44,410 nt of DNA. Origin: Clostridiaceae bacterium. GTDB taxonomy: Bacteria; Bacillota; Clostridia; Lachnospirales; Lachnospiraceae. The number at the start of each line of letters is the position of its first letter. Within the stretch, counting starts at the first letter, position 1. The position numbers and the translations under genes were made by a program. Where the stretch lies: NCBI GenBank assembly GCA_902362865.1, contig CABIYE010000024.1, forward strand, positions 4,611 to 49,020, read 5' to 3'. Below are positions 1 to 9,690 of this stretch, piece by piece. The notes under the pieces are model-generated. The model worked only from the letters and a program-made list of their open reading frames with translations, ran no database searches and was not told the origin of the DNA.

Positions 1-1383
1 GAATGCATTGTAGTCTTCTCCGTTCAGTTTCTTCACTGCATTCTTAAAATTCGGCTCGCCGCCGGAAGATTTCTCAATCTCAGAGATTGCTTTATTCAGA
101 GAAGTCACTGCATTAATTTTCTGTTTGGGATTCCAGAAATTGTCGGTGAGCTGTACATTTTCAAAGGTTACCGTTGTATTTGCAACTGGTGTAACGACCT
201 TGTCATTTACGGTAATCTCTGCCGTTGCAGGGTATTCCGTAACGCCGACTTCTACTTTACCACTTACAGTAAAGGTTGTCCCTTTCTTCCCAACTGCATA
301 ATCTTCTGGGTTTACCTCTTCCCAAGTAACCGGAACAAGCTTAGAATCAAAGGTCTCACCTAAATCCACTTCGTTATTCCTTGTCATTAAAGATGGTGTT
401 GGATCGTCAAAAGTCAGTCCTTTTACAACGACTCTGTTAGGAAGTATCGGAGCGACACCTTCAGCCGTTGCTGTTTTATACGTTTCAACTCCTTCAATGC
501 CTTCCACCTTAATTTCCTGCTCTGCAGTTTTTGTAACTGTATTCCCATCTTCTATATGAGAAATCGTTACTTTCAAGATTGCAGAACCACTGGCCTTCGC
601 ATCCACTGTCACCGTGCTCTCTGTACTGGAGCCATTAATTGCGATTTTGTCTTCCCCGGAAACCACTTCCCACTGGTAAGTAATATCCTGTGTAAGACCT
701 TCCGGAACTGTCGCCGCCGTATAAGTAGCCTGCACATTCTTTGCCAGACTCTCCTCGCCGCTTATTGCCGCTCCCACAAGGATATTGTCCTCTGCAGTCA
801 CAGGCGTTCCAAACGCTTCCCATTCACTGATGCCGACACCTTTCGGAGATTCTGCATTCCTTGAAATCTTAAGCTGAAGAGAATTCGTAAGAATCGGCTC
901 CTCAAATTCCACGTAATTCCACACTGCGTTATTGCCATCCACTCCATTATTTACGGAAGTGTCGCATTCAACACCGACTGCACCAATCGTCTTATACTGG
1001 TTTTCATTCATGTCCCAGTATTCTACGGTACATTCACTTGGGAATACGACTCCGCCATCACTATATGCCCACCACATTACACGCATGCCGGTAAGGCGAT
1101 ATGCATTGTCTTCCCAAGTGAGCGTTGCATTCATTGGATATGCGTTATCTGACGCTCCCCAACAATTCCAGCTTGTACTTGGATTACTGCCTGCAAGCTG
1201 CCCGTCATTCATAGCTGTCGTGCTAACGCCATACACATTCGTATAGCCTGCGCTTGCAGTTGCCTGTGGGGCAACATTTGTCCCCAAATCTTCTTCTCCC
1301 GGCGCGGCGCTGACCATGTTTACCGGAATCATAGTCGCTACCATCGCCACACTTAAAAGTAATGCCGCAATTCGTTTCTTCAT
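1..1383 (-). CDS. Secreted GH127-like beta-L-arabinofuranosidase, N-terminal part (runs off window)
   Basis: Reading enters the window at base 1 still open, so only the first 461 residues are visible. It begins ATG at 1383 behind GAGGAGGG. Residues 1-32 form a signal peptide ending near VSAAPGEE. Residues about 40-190 look like an F5/8 type C (CBM32-like) carbohydrate-binding fold. An Ig-like domain follows, then a Big_4-type domain with the hallmark VPVTWEEVNPEDY. From about residue 410 the sequence FENVQLTDNFWNPKQKIN and a later NFKNAV match the start of GH127 catalytic domains, which remove terminal arabinofuranose from plant glycans and glycoproteins. The catalytic residues are outside the window, so enzyme identity is inferred. 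The product should be extracellular. A weak A/T-rich promoter could lie near 1429-1450. Confidence 0.72.
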   Translation of the reverse strand, partial: MKKRIAALLLSVAMVATMIPVNMVSAAPGEEDLGTNVAPQATASAGYTNVYGVSTTAMNDGQLAGSNPSTSWNCWGASDNAYPMNATLTWEDNAYRLTGMRVMWWAYSDGGVVFPSECTVEYWDMNENQYKTIGAVGVECDTSVNNGVDGNNAVWNYVEFEEPILTNSLQLKISRNAESPKGVGISEWEAFGTPVTAEDNILVGAAISGEESLAKNVQATYTAATVPEGLTQDITYQWEVVSGEDKIAINGSSTESTVTVDAKASGSAILKVTISHIEDGNTVTKTAEQEIKVEGIEGVETYKTATAEGVAPILPNRVVVKGLTFDDPTPSLMTRNNEVDLGETFDSKLVPVTWEEVNPEDYAVGKKGTTFTVSGKVEVGVTEYPATAEITVNDKVVTPVANTTVTFENVQLTDNFWNPKQKINAVTSLNKAISEIEKSSGGEPNFKNAVKKLNGEDYNAF

Positions 1384-1500
1384 TCATATCCCTCCTCTTT
1401 TCTTTTCTTAAATTGCAACCTTTTTATAATTATAAGTTATTTATTTAGGTTAAAACACTCTAATAATTTAAGGTAGGTGGAAATTTTTAAGACAAGAAAT

Positions 1501-1630
1501 GCATAGCAACGAACGCTTACCTCGGAAACATAGTTTCCTCGGTATCCGTTGCACTCACATAAATACTAAAAAAGCTCCTTGACTGTAAACAGTCAGGAGC
1601 TTTTCCTCGTATTTGCGTTCGTTGCTATGC
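1501..1630. repeat. Intergenic palindromic repeat, copy A
   Basis: Perfect 16-base arms (GCATAGCAACGAACGC at 1501-1516 and its complement at 1615-1630) enclose a block with CCTCGGTATCCGTTGCACTC, then ACATAAAT, and a strong hairpin. The same shell recurs at 19.68-19.78 kb around a different hairpin. In copy A, AAATAC and GTATTT flank the hairpin and pair with each other; in copy B the equivalent pair is AAATCCA/TGGATTT. The segment holds no gene and sits immediately after rpsO. Confidence 0.75.
1570..1604 (-). terminator. Rho-independent terminator of rpsO
   Basis: AAAAGCTCC(T)TGACTG pairs with CAGTCAGGAGCTTTT around a TAAA loop with a one-base bulge. Read on the minus strand the stem is followed by a T run, as expected for a terminator downstream of rpsO. 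It lies inside the repeat described at 1501-1630. Confidence 0.8.
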
Positions 1631-1632
1631 GC

Positions 1633-1899
1633 TTACTTTCTTAATCCGAGTCTTTCGATTAAGGTACGATATCTTTCGATGTCTTTTTCTTTCAGATATG
1701 CTAATAATCCACGTCTCTGGCCTACCATTTTCAGAAGACCTCTTCTGGAATGATGATCCTTCGGATTTGCCTTGAAGTGATCTGTCAGGTCGTTGATTCT
1801 TGCTGTCAGGATTGCGATCTGTACTTCCGGAGAACCTGTGTCTCCTTCTCCTCTTCCGTATTCAGCGATGATCTGAGCTTTCTGTTCTTTTGATACCAT
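1633..1899 (-). CDS. rpsO: 30S ribosomal protein S15
   Basis: An 88-residue protein of the normal S15 length that binds 16S rRNA helices 20-22 early in assembly of the small subunit platform. The sequence shows the family landmarks: [20 protein letters not shown] near the N-terminus, [16 protein letters not shown] in the middle and [10 protein letters not shown] near the end. The start is preceded by AGGAGGAACAAGAA. It has its own promoter and a structured leader, and ends at a terminator, so it looks monocistronic. Confidence 0.98.
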   Translation of the reverse strand: MVSKEQKAQIIAEYGRGEGDTGSPEVQIAILTARINDLTDHFKANPKDHHSRRGLLKMVGQRRGLLAYLKEKDIERYRTLIERLGLRK

Positions 1900-1994
1900 T
1901 TCTTGTTCCTCCTAAAATATATTCTTCAAACACTGCCGGTATTAAGTAATGGTTGGAGTCTTCCAGCTACCGAACACCGGTTGTTTTTCCAATG
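1900..1994 (-). promoter_or_regulatory. Structured rpsO 5' leader, candidate S15 autoregulatory element
   Basis: About 95 nt lie between the predicted transcription start and rpsO. On the minus strand the leader has ACCGGT pairing with ATACCGG over a span containing an inner hairpin TGGAAGACTCCA, ahead of the AGGAGG site. S15 represses its own translation through leader RNAs in several bacterial groups, with different structures in each. Membership of a known leader class is inferred from position and pairing only. Confidence 0.45.
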
Positions 1995-1998
1995 AGTA

Positions 1999-2027
1999 AG
2001 TATAGCATAGACTTTCGTGAATGTAAA
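1999..2027 (-). promoter_or_regulatory. rpsO promoter
   Basis: On the minus strand TTTACA (2027-2022), 17 bases, then TATACT (2004-1999). It lies just past the stop codon of the Na/Pi cotransporter gene, so rpsO is transcribed independently of the upstream operon. Confidence 0.75.
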
Positions 2028-2030
2028 GCC

Positions 2031-3680
2031 TTATTCTTCCTCCTCTTCATCTACATTTTCTTCCGGATCCAGAATGGCGAATGCAATATTTGTCGCATGA
2101 TCTGCCACACGTTCCAACCCGGATGCAGTATCGGAGAAAATCATTCCCGCTTCCGGTGTACATTTATTTTTTGTCAGCCTTTTTACGTGAGAACGCTGCA
2201 GTTTCTTTTCCTTCTCGTCAATCTCATCTTCCAATTGCAGGATCTCCTGCATATGCTTCTGGTTACGGTTTGTAAACATATCAAGGGAATACTCTAATAT
2301 GGTAACGACCATGGCCGTCATATCTTTCAACTGGCTTTTTCCCTTTTCACTCAATTCCACATGATCTGTAATACACATTTTCGCTGATTCTGCAAAGTTC
2401 TCTGCATGATCACCGATACGTTCAATATCATTCACCACATGAAAGAGTCCGCCTACAAGCTTGGCATCGTCAAGGGGAAGTTCCAGCTCATTGGCACGTA
2501 CCAGGTAGTCTGTAATCTCCCGGTTCAGAAAGTCAATATATTTCTCAACCTTATATACTTCGTCAATTTTCTCTTCGTTCGGACTGCAGAGCACTTCCAT
2601 CCCCGTCTGCAGATTCTGGATTGCAAGCTGTCCCATACGCTCAATCTCGTGGATAACATCCGTAACAACAGTAGAGACTGACATAGGCGCGCCTTTTCCA
2701 ATATACTTAAGTTCAAAGCCACCCTCCGATTCCGTATCCGTTCCCGGCACAATCTTATAGGTAGCTTTCACTACCCATCCCATAAACGGGAACAGGATGA
2801 TTACTTCACATATTTTAATTGCTGTATGAGTATTCGCCACCGCACGCGCTACATTTCCGCCAGACACGCTGAGCATAAAATTGGTAAGCGGCGTCAGCGC
2901 CGTCATCAAAATCACGAAAATGACAGCCGATCCAATTACATTAAATAAGAAATGTATCAGTGCCGCACGTTTGGCATCCTTTTTCCCGCCAAGGCTGGCA
3001 AGAAGCGCCGATACGCAAGAACCCATATTACAGCCTAAAATCAAAAACGGACAGATGCCAAATTCCAAAAGCCCCTGAGATGCCATCAGAATAATAACGC
3101 CTACCGTTGCAGATGAGCTTTGAAGAACTGCCGTAATTACAAAACCTGCCAGAATCGCAAGCACCGGATTACGCAGCGTCCGGAGAAAATCTATCACATA
3201 AGGCGAATCTTTAAAGGATGTCATGGAATCTCCCATAATACTGAGTCCCATGAATAAAATACCGAATCCCAGCACAATCTCGCCTATCTTCTTAATATTC
3301 ATCCTCTTAGAGAACATCACCATCACCACTCCGGTGATTACAAAAAGAGGCGCTATCTCTGAAAGATCAAAGGCAATAAGCTGTCCGGTTACCGTCGTTC
3401 CGATATTCGCTCCCAGAATCACTCCAGATGCCTGCTGAAGGTTCATAAGCCCTGAATTTACAAAGCTGACCACCATAACCGTCGTTGCGCTGGAAGACTG
3501 GACAATTCCCGTAAATAGAATACCTACGACCATTCCTATGAACCGGTTTTTTGTAAAAAGCTCAAGGATGCCTCTCATCTTTGCTCCGGCAGCCTTCTCC
3601 AACCCTTCACTCATTAATTTCATACCATAAAGAAATAACCCCAAACCACCAAAAAGCAGGAACACTGTCGTTAAATTCAT
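2031..3680 (-). CDS. Na/Pi cotransporter family protein with C-terminal PhoU-like domain
   Basis: A 549-residue membrane protein of the NptA/YjbB family that couples sodium to phosphate movement. The duplicated transporter core is visible as two QSSSAT motifs (residues 61-66 and 188-193), each followed by a glycine-rich hydrophobic segment (GANIGTTVTG, GCNMGSC). From about residue 340 the protein is soluble and helical, with the regular spacing of a PhoU-like domain (NDIERIGDHAEN and ERVADHATNIA). It ends in an acidic tail. The gene begins 12 bases after ribF, so it is probably the last gene of the long operon. Import versus export of phosphate cannot be told from sequence. Confidence 0.9.
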   Translation of the reverse strand: MNLTTVFLLFGGLGLFLYGMKLMSEGLEKAAGAKMRGILELFTKNRFIGMVVGILFTGIVQSSSATTVMVVSFVNSGLMNLQQASGVILGANIGTTVTGQLIAFDLSEIAPLFVITGVVMVMFSKRMNIKKIGEIVLGFGILFMGLSIMGDSMTSFKDSPYVIDFLRTLRNPVLAILAGFVITAVLQSSSATVGVIILMASQGLLEFGICPFLILGCNMGSCVSALLASLGGKKDAKRAALIHFLFNVIGSAVIFVILMTALTPLTNFMLSVSGGNVARAVANTHTAIKICEVIILFPFMGWVVKATYKIVPGTDTESEGGFELKYIGKGAPMSVSTVVTDVIHEIERMGQLAIQNLQTGMEVLCSPNEEKIDEVYKVEKYIDFLNREITDYLVRANELELPLDDAKLVGGLFHVVNDIERIGDHAENFAESAKMCITDHVELSEKGKSQLKDMTAMVVTILEYSLDMFTNRNQKHMQEILQLEDEIDEKEKKLQRSHVKRLTKNKCTPEAGMIFSDTASGLERVADHATNIAFAILDPEENVDEEEEE

Positions 3681-3692
3681 TTGTACACTCCT

Positions 3693-4619
3693 TTATCTTT
3701 TATCCCGAAAGTATTTCTTCCCATATTCTATATCCAGGTCAATGCATCGTTTCATCTCTTCAACACTTGAAAACTTCTGCTCTTTCCGCCGGAATTCCTG
3801 TAATTCAACTCTTACATTTTTCCCATATGCATTTCCTTCGTAACCAAACAAGAAACTTTCGACCAACATGCGGTTACTGTCTGAAACTGTGGGTTTCACT
3901 CCAATATTTCCAATGGCATTATACCATTTTCCATCTACAAACACCCTGTCAATATACACTCCGTTAGGCGGCAGCAGCTTTTCCGGAGCCGGAGCTACAT
4001 TAAATGTAGGAAAGCCCAATGTCCTTCCCAGTTTTTTTCCCGGCTCTACTGTTCCCGTTACCCCGTAGGAATATCCCAGAAGCTCCCGCGCAAGCTTCAT
4101 ATCCCCCTGCCGCAGCGCTTCTTTCACATAGGTACTGCTGATTTCCCTGCCTTCATATCGTTCCTTTTCTATTACAATCAGTCGATATTCGTATCTTTCC
4201 GCATATTCTGCCAGCATATGAATATCGCCTCTCTTATCATGGCCAAATCGAAAATCTGCCCCTACTACTACAAAAGCTGCATGAAAGATTCCCACAAGAA
4301 TATCTCTGATAAAGTTTTCCGCCTCTATCCGGCTGAACTTTTCTGTGAATGGACAATCTACCAGATAATCCACTCTCCCATTTAACCGGAATCTGCGTTC
4401 TTCCTTCGTCATCAGCACTTGCTTTTTCAAAGAAAGGTGTTCAAAAAAGGGCAGCATATCAAAAGCGCACACTACACTTTTCATACCACACTCTTCCGAC
4501 AGTTCTGCCACCCTGCTAATCAGCTTTTCATGCCCTTTGTGCAGCCCGTCAAATTTCCCAAGCGTTACCGCACTTCTGCCCATGTCGTGATATGTTTCTA
4601 ATCCACTTATATACTGCAT
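3693..4619 (-). CDS. ribF: Bifunctional riboflavin kinase / FAD synthetase
   Basis: Phosphorylates riboflavin to FMN and adenylylates FMN to FAD in the cytosol. The 308-residue length is normal. The N-terminal nucleotidyltransferase has GKFDGLHKGH at residues 21-30 and VVVGADFRFGHDKRGD in the middle. The C-terminal flavokinase domain starts around residue 185 and contains GKKLGRTLGFPTFNV and PPNGVY. It follows truB by two bases, the usual clostridial arrangement of translation and flavin genes at the end of the nusA-infB operon. Confidence 0.96.
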   Translation of the reverse strand: MQYISGLETYHDMGRSAVTLGKFDGLHKGHEKLISRVAELSEECGMKSVVCAFDMLPFFEHLSLKKQVLMTKEERRFRLNGRVDYLVDCPFTEKFSRIEAENFIRDILVGIFHAAFVVVGADFRFGHDKRGDIHMLAEYAERYEYRLIVIEKERYEGREISSTYVKEALRQGDMKLARELLGYSYGVTGTVEPGKKLGRTLGFPTFNVAPAPEKLLPPNGVYIDRVFVDGKWYNAIGNIGVKPTVSDSNRMLVESFLFGYEGNAYGKNVRVELQEFRRKEQKFSSVEEMKRCIDLDIEYGKKYFRDKR

Positions 4620-4621
4620 AT

Positions 4622-5536
4622 CTATTCCTCTGTCTTACGTCCATTAAAAAACATTTTCACAATTCTATATTGATTTAAACCTGCCAGATACTGATATATT
4701 GCAACAAATTCTCCTCTACTGTCATATACCCGCACCAGCTCTTTATCCACCGGTACGTCTCTCTCATCTTTTATACAAAGTGCATTCCCATTGTACAGGA
4801 GCTTTTCTTGTCTTACTTCTATCTGCACGCGTCTGTACTGTCCAAACACCGCATCTACCGGAATCAGATTCTGCAGCAGGCTTCCTTCTTCCATTGCTTT
4901 CTGTATTTCTCCAAGAGTTCTGCTGTTCTCCAGACAAAAGCTGCCAACCCTTGTACGAAGCAGGGATTCCATGCATCCGCCGACCCCAAGCTTTTCCCCA
5001 ATATCATGACACAGCGTACGGATATAGGTTCCTTTCGAGCAGGTTACTTCCATCTCTACCCGGGGGAGATCTATTTTCAGAATGTGAATTTCCCGGATGC
5101 AGACGGTTCTCGCCTTCCGTTCTACATTTTTCCCCTCTCTGGCAAGCTCATAAAGTTTCCTGCCGTTCACCTTAAGCGCAGAGTACATAGGCGGAATCTG
5201 ACTATACTCTCCCACAAAGCCAAGAACAGCCTTCTCTACCTCTTCTGCTTTCAGAAAATCGGTATCTGTTTCGCCAAGAATTTCTCCCGTAATATCCTGG
5301 GTATCCGTCGTTCTTCCCAACAGTAAAACTGCCCGGTAGGTTTTATCCTTCTCTGTCAAAAGATCGCATACTTTGGTTGCCCTGCCAAGGCAGACCGGAA
5401 GCACTCCTTCTGCATCCGAATCCAACGTCCCCGTATGTCCGATCTTTTTCTGACCTACGATTCCCCGCAGCTTCGCAACTACATCATGGGAAGTATATTC
5501 CTTCTCTTTATATATGTTCAAAATTCCATGCAACAT
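4622..5536 (-). CDS. truB: tRNA pseudouridine(55) synthase
   Basis: Isomerises U55 in the T-loop of nearly all tRNAs. The catalytic motif GHTGTLDSDAEGVLPVCLG is at residues 33-51 with the nucleophile Asp39; SKGTYIRTLCHDIG and PPMYSALKVNGRKLYELAR are further family blocks. At 304 residues it is full length, with a short C-terminal PUA-like region. The start is three bases past the upstream phosphoesterase gene, indicating tight operon packing. Confidence 0.97.
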   Translation of the reverse strand: MLHGILNIYKEKEYTSHDVVAKLRGIVGQKKIGHTGTLDSDAEGVLPVCLGRATKVCDLLTEKDKTYRAVLLLGRTTDTQDITGEILGETDTDFLKAEEVEKAVLGFVGEYSQIPPMYSALKVNGRKLYELAREGKNVERKARTVCIREIHILKIDLPRVEMEVTCSKGTYIRTLCHDIGEKLGVGGCMESLLRTRVGSFCLENSRTLGEIQKAMEEGSLLQNLIPVDAVFGQYRRVQIEVRQEKLLYNGNALCIKDERDVPVDKELVRVYDSRGEFVAIYQYLAGLNQYRIVKMFFNGRKTEE

Positions 5537-5539
5537 ATG

Positions 5540-6499
5540 TTATGCCTCTTCTGTCTCATCAAATTGTAACTCCAGCTGCCTGGCAACATTTCCCACTACG
5601 TCATGGAAAGTCCCCGGCATACTGAAGCCTGCAGCACGTACATGGCCCCCTCCTCCAAAATACCGGGCGGTTCTGCTTACATCAATGCTCTTTTTAGAGC
5701 GAAGGCTCACTTTCCATTGATTTACAGCAGTTTCATACATAAACACGGCCACTTCCGTTCCTTTTGTCACACGGAGCTGGCTGACAATTCCGTCCAATTC
5801 TTTGGGTTCCACACCATAGAAATCCATCACAGATTTGCTAATGTAGGATACAATACATCTGCCATCCAGAAGCAGCATGCTCTCCAGAAGCGCTCTGCCA
5901 AGTACCTGGTTCTGGGCATAGGATTTCTCATAATAGGTCGCTTCAATAAGCGCCGGAGCATCCACGCCTTTTTCCAGAAGTTCTGCCGCCATACGAAAAG
6001 TAGACGGCGCCGTACAAGAATATTGGAACACTCCGGTATCATGGACAATTCCCACATACAAAGCTTCCGCAATCTCTCTGGTAATTTTCTCTTTATCCAA
6101 CAGATTATACACCAATTCTGAGGTAGAACTTGCATCTGCCACAATATAATTATGCTCTGCAAATGCCTCGTTGCTGATATGATGATCAATACAAACAGTA
6201 TCTTTCGCATTTTCAAATAAAGGCTGTGAAAATCCCAGCCGCTTTATATCGCCGCAGTCAAGAGCAAGGAACAGATCATAAACCTTCCCCTCTGGAATCT
6301 CATGTTTTATCTTTTCCGTGCCGGGAATCAGATGGAGCGCCTCCGGAATGTCTTCCAGATATATATCAATTTCTTTTTCTCCATAATTATCTGTTAAATA
6401 CTGGTATAACCCCACACAGGAACCCACACAGTCGCCATCGGGACGGATATGTCCTCCGATGGCAATTGTGGATGCCTTCTCTACTAAATTTTTCAGCAT
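5540..6499 (-). CDS. nrnA: DHH/DHHA1 phosphoesterase, NrnA-like nanoRNase / pAp phosphatase
   Basis: Members degrade 2-5 nt RNAs and dephosphorylate 3'-phosphoadenosine 5'-phosphate using manganese. Visible motifs are GGHIRPDGDCVGS (residues 15-27), a CIDHH motif at about 103-107, the VADASSTSEL stretch after it, and a C-terminal GGGGHVRAAGF typical of DHHA1 substrate binding. The 319-residue length is normal. It lies two bases after rbfA, a common position in Firmicutes. Activity toward RNA versus pAp is inferred from the family. Confidence 0.92.
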   Translation of the reverse strand: MLKNLVEKASTIAIGGHIRPDGDCVGSCVGLYQYLTDNYGEKEIDIYLEDIPEALHLIPGTEKIKHEIPEGKVYDLFLALDCGDIKRLGFSQPLFENAKDTVCIDHHISNEAFAEHNYIVADASSTSELVYNLLDKEKITREIAEALYVGIVHDTGVFQYSCTAPSTFRMAAELLEKGVDAPALIEATYYEKSYAQNQVLGRALLESMLLLDGRCIVSYISKSVMDFYGVEPKELDGIVSQLRVTKGTEVAVFMYETAVNQWKVSLRSKKSIDVSRTARYFGGGGHVRAAGFSMPGTFHDVVGNVARQLELQFDETEEA

Positions 6500-6501
6500 A
6501 A

Positions 6502-6873
6502 TTATTCACCTTCTGACTTCAAACCTCTGGTTACATCATCAATTTTTTTAGACATATTTACACCGTACTCAATGGACTGGTCCAGCACAAAGGTAATTTC
6601 CGGCGTATTGCGCATATTCAAGCCCCTTGCCAGTTCCCGGCGGATATAGCCTTCCGCACTCTTAAGCCCCTGAATGGTATCTGCCTGTGCCTTCTCATCT
6701 CCCAGCACACTGATATATGCCTTACAGGTCTTAAGATCCGGTGCCACAGAAACAGCAACCACGGAAGTCCATGCCGCCACGCGCGGATCTTTGATACCGG
6801 CTCTGATAATATTGCTCAGCTCTCTCTGTACCTCTGTATTTACTCTGGTATTTTTTATACTGTTCTTTCTCAA
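6502..6873 (-). CDS. rbfA: 30S ribosome-binding factor A
   Basis: Late 30S maturation and cold-adaptation factor that binds near the 16S rRNA 5' helix. The 123-residue protein has the single KH-like fold: VQRELSNIIRAGIKDPRV at the N-terminus, LKTCKAYISVLGDE in the middle and LNMRNTPEITFVLDQSIEYG near the end. It sits 28 bases after infB, as in most bacteria. Confidence 0.96.
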   Translation of the reverse strand: MRKNSIKNTRVNTEVQRELSNIIRAGIKDPRVAAWTSVVAVSVAPDLKTCKAYISVLGDEKAQADTIQGLKSAEGYIRRELARGLNMRNTPEITFVLDQSIEYGVNMSKKIDDVTRGLKSEGE

Positions 6874-6901
6874 TTTTCATTTCCCCTTCTACAGACGCCC
6901 T

Positions 6902-9658
6902 CTACCGGGGTATCTCTACCATCTTATAGGCTTCTACCTGATCCCCTTCTTTGACGTCATTATAATTTTCGAATACAAAACCACATTCATAGCCTGCCCG
7001 TACTTCTTTCACATCATCCTTAAAGCGCTTCAGCGAAGCCAATTTCCCATCATAGATTACAACACCGTCACGTACAACACGCGCCTGACAATCTCGCTCA
7101 AAGGTACCATCCATTACGTAAGATCCGGCAATAGTTCCCACACCGGAAGCCTTGAACGTCTGGCGCACTTCCGCATGACCAAGTACTTTTTCTTCAAATA
7201 CCGGATCAAGCATACCCTTCATTGCGGCTTCTACATCTTCAATCGCATTATAAATGACTCTGTACAGGCGGATATCAACACCTTCACGGTCTGCTGTCTC
7301 TTTCGCCGTTGCATCCGGACGCACATTAAATCCGATAATAATTGCATTGGATGCAGATGCAAGACTGACATCAGACTCATTGATAGCTCCAACACCGCCA
7401 TGAATAATTTTTACGACCACCTCGTCATTGGACAGCTTCAGAAGGCTCTGCTTAATTGCCTCCACGGAACCCTGGACATCGGCTTTTACAACAATACCCA
7501 ATTCCTTCAGATTGCCTTCCTGAATCTGGTTAAAGAGATCATCCAGAGACAGTTTTGATTTGGTTTCTTCCAGAAGTTTTGCTTTATTCTGTGAGATAAA
7601 TGTCTCGGCAAAACTTCTTGCCTCTTTATCATTTTTGCACCCGACAAAGACTTCCCCCGCATTCGGGACATCATTCAGTCCCAGAATCTCTACCGGCATA
7701 GACGGACCTGCTTCTTTTACACGTCTGCCCTTGTCATCCATCATAGCTCTTACTTTACCAAAGGAAGAACCTGCTGCAATCGCATCTCCTACGCGGAGTG
7801 TTCCTTTCTGAACCAACACAGTGGCGACAGATCCTTTTCCTTTGTCAAGCTCTGCCTCAATGACAAGGCCTCTTGCCCGACGGTTCGGATTTGCCTTCAG
7901 TTCCGCCATCTCCGCAGTAAGAAGAATCATTTCCATCAACTCTTTCAGGCCCTCGCCTGTCTTTGCAGATACCGGGACAAATATGGTACTTCCGCCCCAG
8001 TCTTCCGGAATCAACTCATATTCTGTCAGCTCCTGTTTAACTCTTTCAATATTCGCACTTGGTTTATCAATCTTATTAATCGCTACTACAATTTCAATTC
8101 CCGCCGCTTTCGCATGGTTAATCGCCTCTACGGTCTGCGGCATCACGCCATCATCTGCCGCAACAACAAGGATTGCAATATCCGTAGAATTGGCGCCGCG
8201 CATACGCATTGCCGTAAACGCTTCATGCCCCGGCGTATCCAGGAACGTAATCTTCTCTCCGTTAATCTCTACTACGGAAGCACCGATATGCTGGGTAATA
8301 CCGCCTGCCTCACGATCAATGACATTGGTATTGCGAATTGCGTCCAGAAGAGATGTCTTACCATGATCAACATGACCCATAACGCAGACTACCGGCGGAC
8401 GCTTCTTCATCTTTTTTTCGTCCTCTTCTTCTTCTTTCAATAATTCTTCGATTACATCTACTACTTCTTCTTTTTCACAGAGCACATCGTACTCTAATGC
8501 AATTTCTTCCGCCGTCTCGTAATCAATTTCCTGATTTACCGTTACGATCTTACCTTGCATAAACAATTTCTTTACAATAACAGAAGGAACAATCTTCATC
8601 TTGTCTGCCAAATCTTTAATCGTAAGCACTTCAGGAATCACAATGGATTTGATTTCTTCCTCTACCTTCTGCTGCTTCGGCTGGGGCTTCTGGAGCTGCT
8701 GCTTTGGCTCTGCCTTCTGCTTCTTGCCCTTTGGCATTCTCTCTTCTTCTTCGTTTCTGTAATCCTTCTTCTTATAATCGTCTTTGCCTTTTCCTTTATT
8801 TCTCTGCGGCTTCTGTCCTTCGAGCACTGGTGACGGAATACTCTGGTTTTTCTTCCCCTGGCGGTCTTTGTGCTCATTTCTATCATTCCTGTATCCGTCC
8901 TGGTTCCTGTCATTCTGTGCCCCACGTGAGCGATTCCCCTGGAATCTGTCGCCCTGTGTGCGGTCTCCCTGTGAGCCTCTGGAACGGCTCCCCTGGAATC
9001 TGTCACCCTGCGGACCTCTGGAACGATTTCCCTGCGGTCTGTCTCCTTGTGAACGGTCACCCTGTGTTCCTCTCGGGCGGTTCCCCTGCGGGCGCTCTCC
9101 TGTCTGCGCTGCCGGGCGGTTCCCCTGCGGACGCTCACTTGCCTGCGCTGCCGGGCGGTTCCCCTGCGGACGTTCTCCTGCCTGTGCTGCCGGGCGGCTT
9201 CCCTGCGGACGCTCACTTGCCTGCGCTGCCGGGCGGTTCCCCTGCGGACGTTCTTCTGCCTGTGCTGCCGGACGGCTTCCCTGCGGACGCTCACTTGCCT
9301 GCGCTGCCGGGCGGCTTCCCTGCGGACGTTCTCCCGCCCGCGCTGCCGAGCGGCTTCCCTGTGGCCTCGCCCCCTGCTGTCCGGGACGCTGTCCCTGAAC
9401 TCTGCTGCCAGGACGGCTTCCCACTTTTCCGCCATCTCTTGAATTCTGCGGACGGAATACATGCACAATATTTTTTTTCTTAGGAGTTTCTTCTTTTTCC
9501 GGCTTTTTTAAAGCATTCTTCACCATATCCACTGTCTCATCTTCCAGTGAACTCATATGGCTTTTTGCTTCAATATTCTTCTCTGCGAGAAACTCCATCA
9601 GCTCTTTGCTGCTTTTATTCAGTTCCTTCGCCAGCTCATATATTTTCATTTTTGACAT
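6902..9658 (-). CDS. infB: Translation initiation factor IF-2
   Basis: GTPase that places initiator tRNA on the 30S subunit and promotes subunit joining. I chose the ATG at 9658, eight bases after GGAGG; a GTG five codons upstream overlaps that site and is less likely. The 918-residue product begins with an IF2N domain ([18 protein letters not shown]). It continues with a long basic, Arg/Gln/Gly-rich linker containing a 13-residue repeat, a second IF2N domain ([12 protein letters not shown]), then the G domain with GHVDHGKT near residue 425, DTPGHEAF and NKIDKP. Domains II-IV and the fMet-tRNA-binding C-terminus are complete. The linker is unusually long and repetitive. Confidence 0.97.
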   Translation of the reverse strand: MSKMKIYELAKELNKSSKELMEFLAEKNIEAKSHMSSLEDETVDMVKNALKKPEKEETPKKKNIVHVFRPQNSRDGGKVGSRPGSRVQGQRPGQQGARPQGSRSAARAGERPQGSRPAAQASERPQGSRPAAQAEERPQGNRPAAQASERPQGSRPAAQAGERPQGNRPAAQASERPQGNRPAAQTGERPQGNRPRGTQGDRSQGDRPQGNRSRGPQGDRFQGSRSRGSQGDRTQGDRFQGNRSRGAQNDRNQDGYRNDRNEHKDRQGKKNQSIPSPVLEGQKPQRNKGKGKDDYKKKDYRNEEEERMPKGKKQKAEPKQQLQKPQPKQQKVEEEIKSIVIPEVLTIKDLADKMKIVPSVIVKKLFMQGKIVTVNQEIDYETAEEIALEYDVLCEKEEVVDVIEELLKEEEEDEKKMKKRPPVVCVMGHVDHGKTSLLDAIRNTNVIDREAGGITQHIGASVVEINGEKITFLDTPGHEAFTAMRMRGANSTDIAILVVAADDGVMPQTVEAINHAKAAGIEIVVAINKIDKPSANIERVKQELTEYELIPEDWGGSTIFVPVSAKTGEGLKELMEMILLTAEMAELKANPNRRARGLVIEAELDKGKGSVATVLVQKGTLRVGDAIAAGSSFGKVRAMMDDKGRRVKEAGPSMPVEILGLNDVPNAGEVFVGCKNDKEARSFAETFISQNKAKLLEETKSKLSLDDLFNQIQEGNLKELGIVVKADVQGSVEAIKQSLLKLSNDEVVVKIIHGGVGAINESDVSLASASNAIIIGFNVRPDATAKETADREGVDIRLYRVIYNAIEDVEAAMKGMLDPVFEEKVLGHAEVRQTFKASGVGTIAGSYVMDGTFERDCQARVVRDGVVIYDGKLASLKRFKDDVKEVRAGYECGFVFENYNDVKEGDQVEAYKMVEIPR
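9098..9331 (-). repeat. 39-bp tandem repeat inside infB
   Basis: Six consecutive copies of a 39-base unit encode the 13-residue motif ERPQG(S/N)RPAAQA(S/G/E), followed by a partial seventh that grades into shorter RGxQGDRxQG units. Third-position differences are scattered among copies and the reading frame is kept throughout. This suggests unequal recombination under coding constraint in the disordered IF2 linker. Confidence 0.9.
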
Positions 9659-9690
9659 ATTTACTACCTCCACTATGCAATTGTTCTTCT

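Noticed and set aside
556..1246. Plus-strand open frames of about 100 codons
   Set aside because: They lie antisense to the secreted GH127-like gene, whose frame has a signal peptide and recognisable domains.
8662..9483. Long open frames on both strands opposite or beside the infB repeat (Arg-rich or Cys/Gly/Pro-rich proteins)
   Set aside because: They are low-complexity shadows of the IF2 repeat; the infB frame alone continues into known domains.
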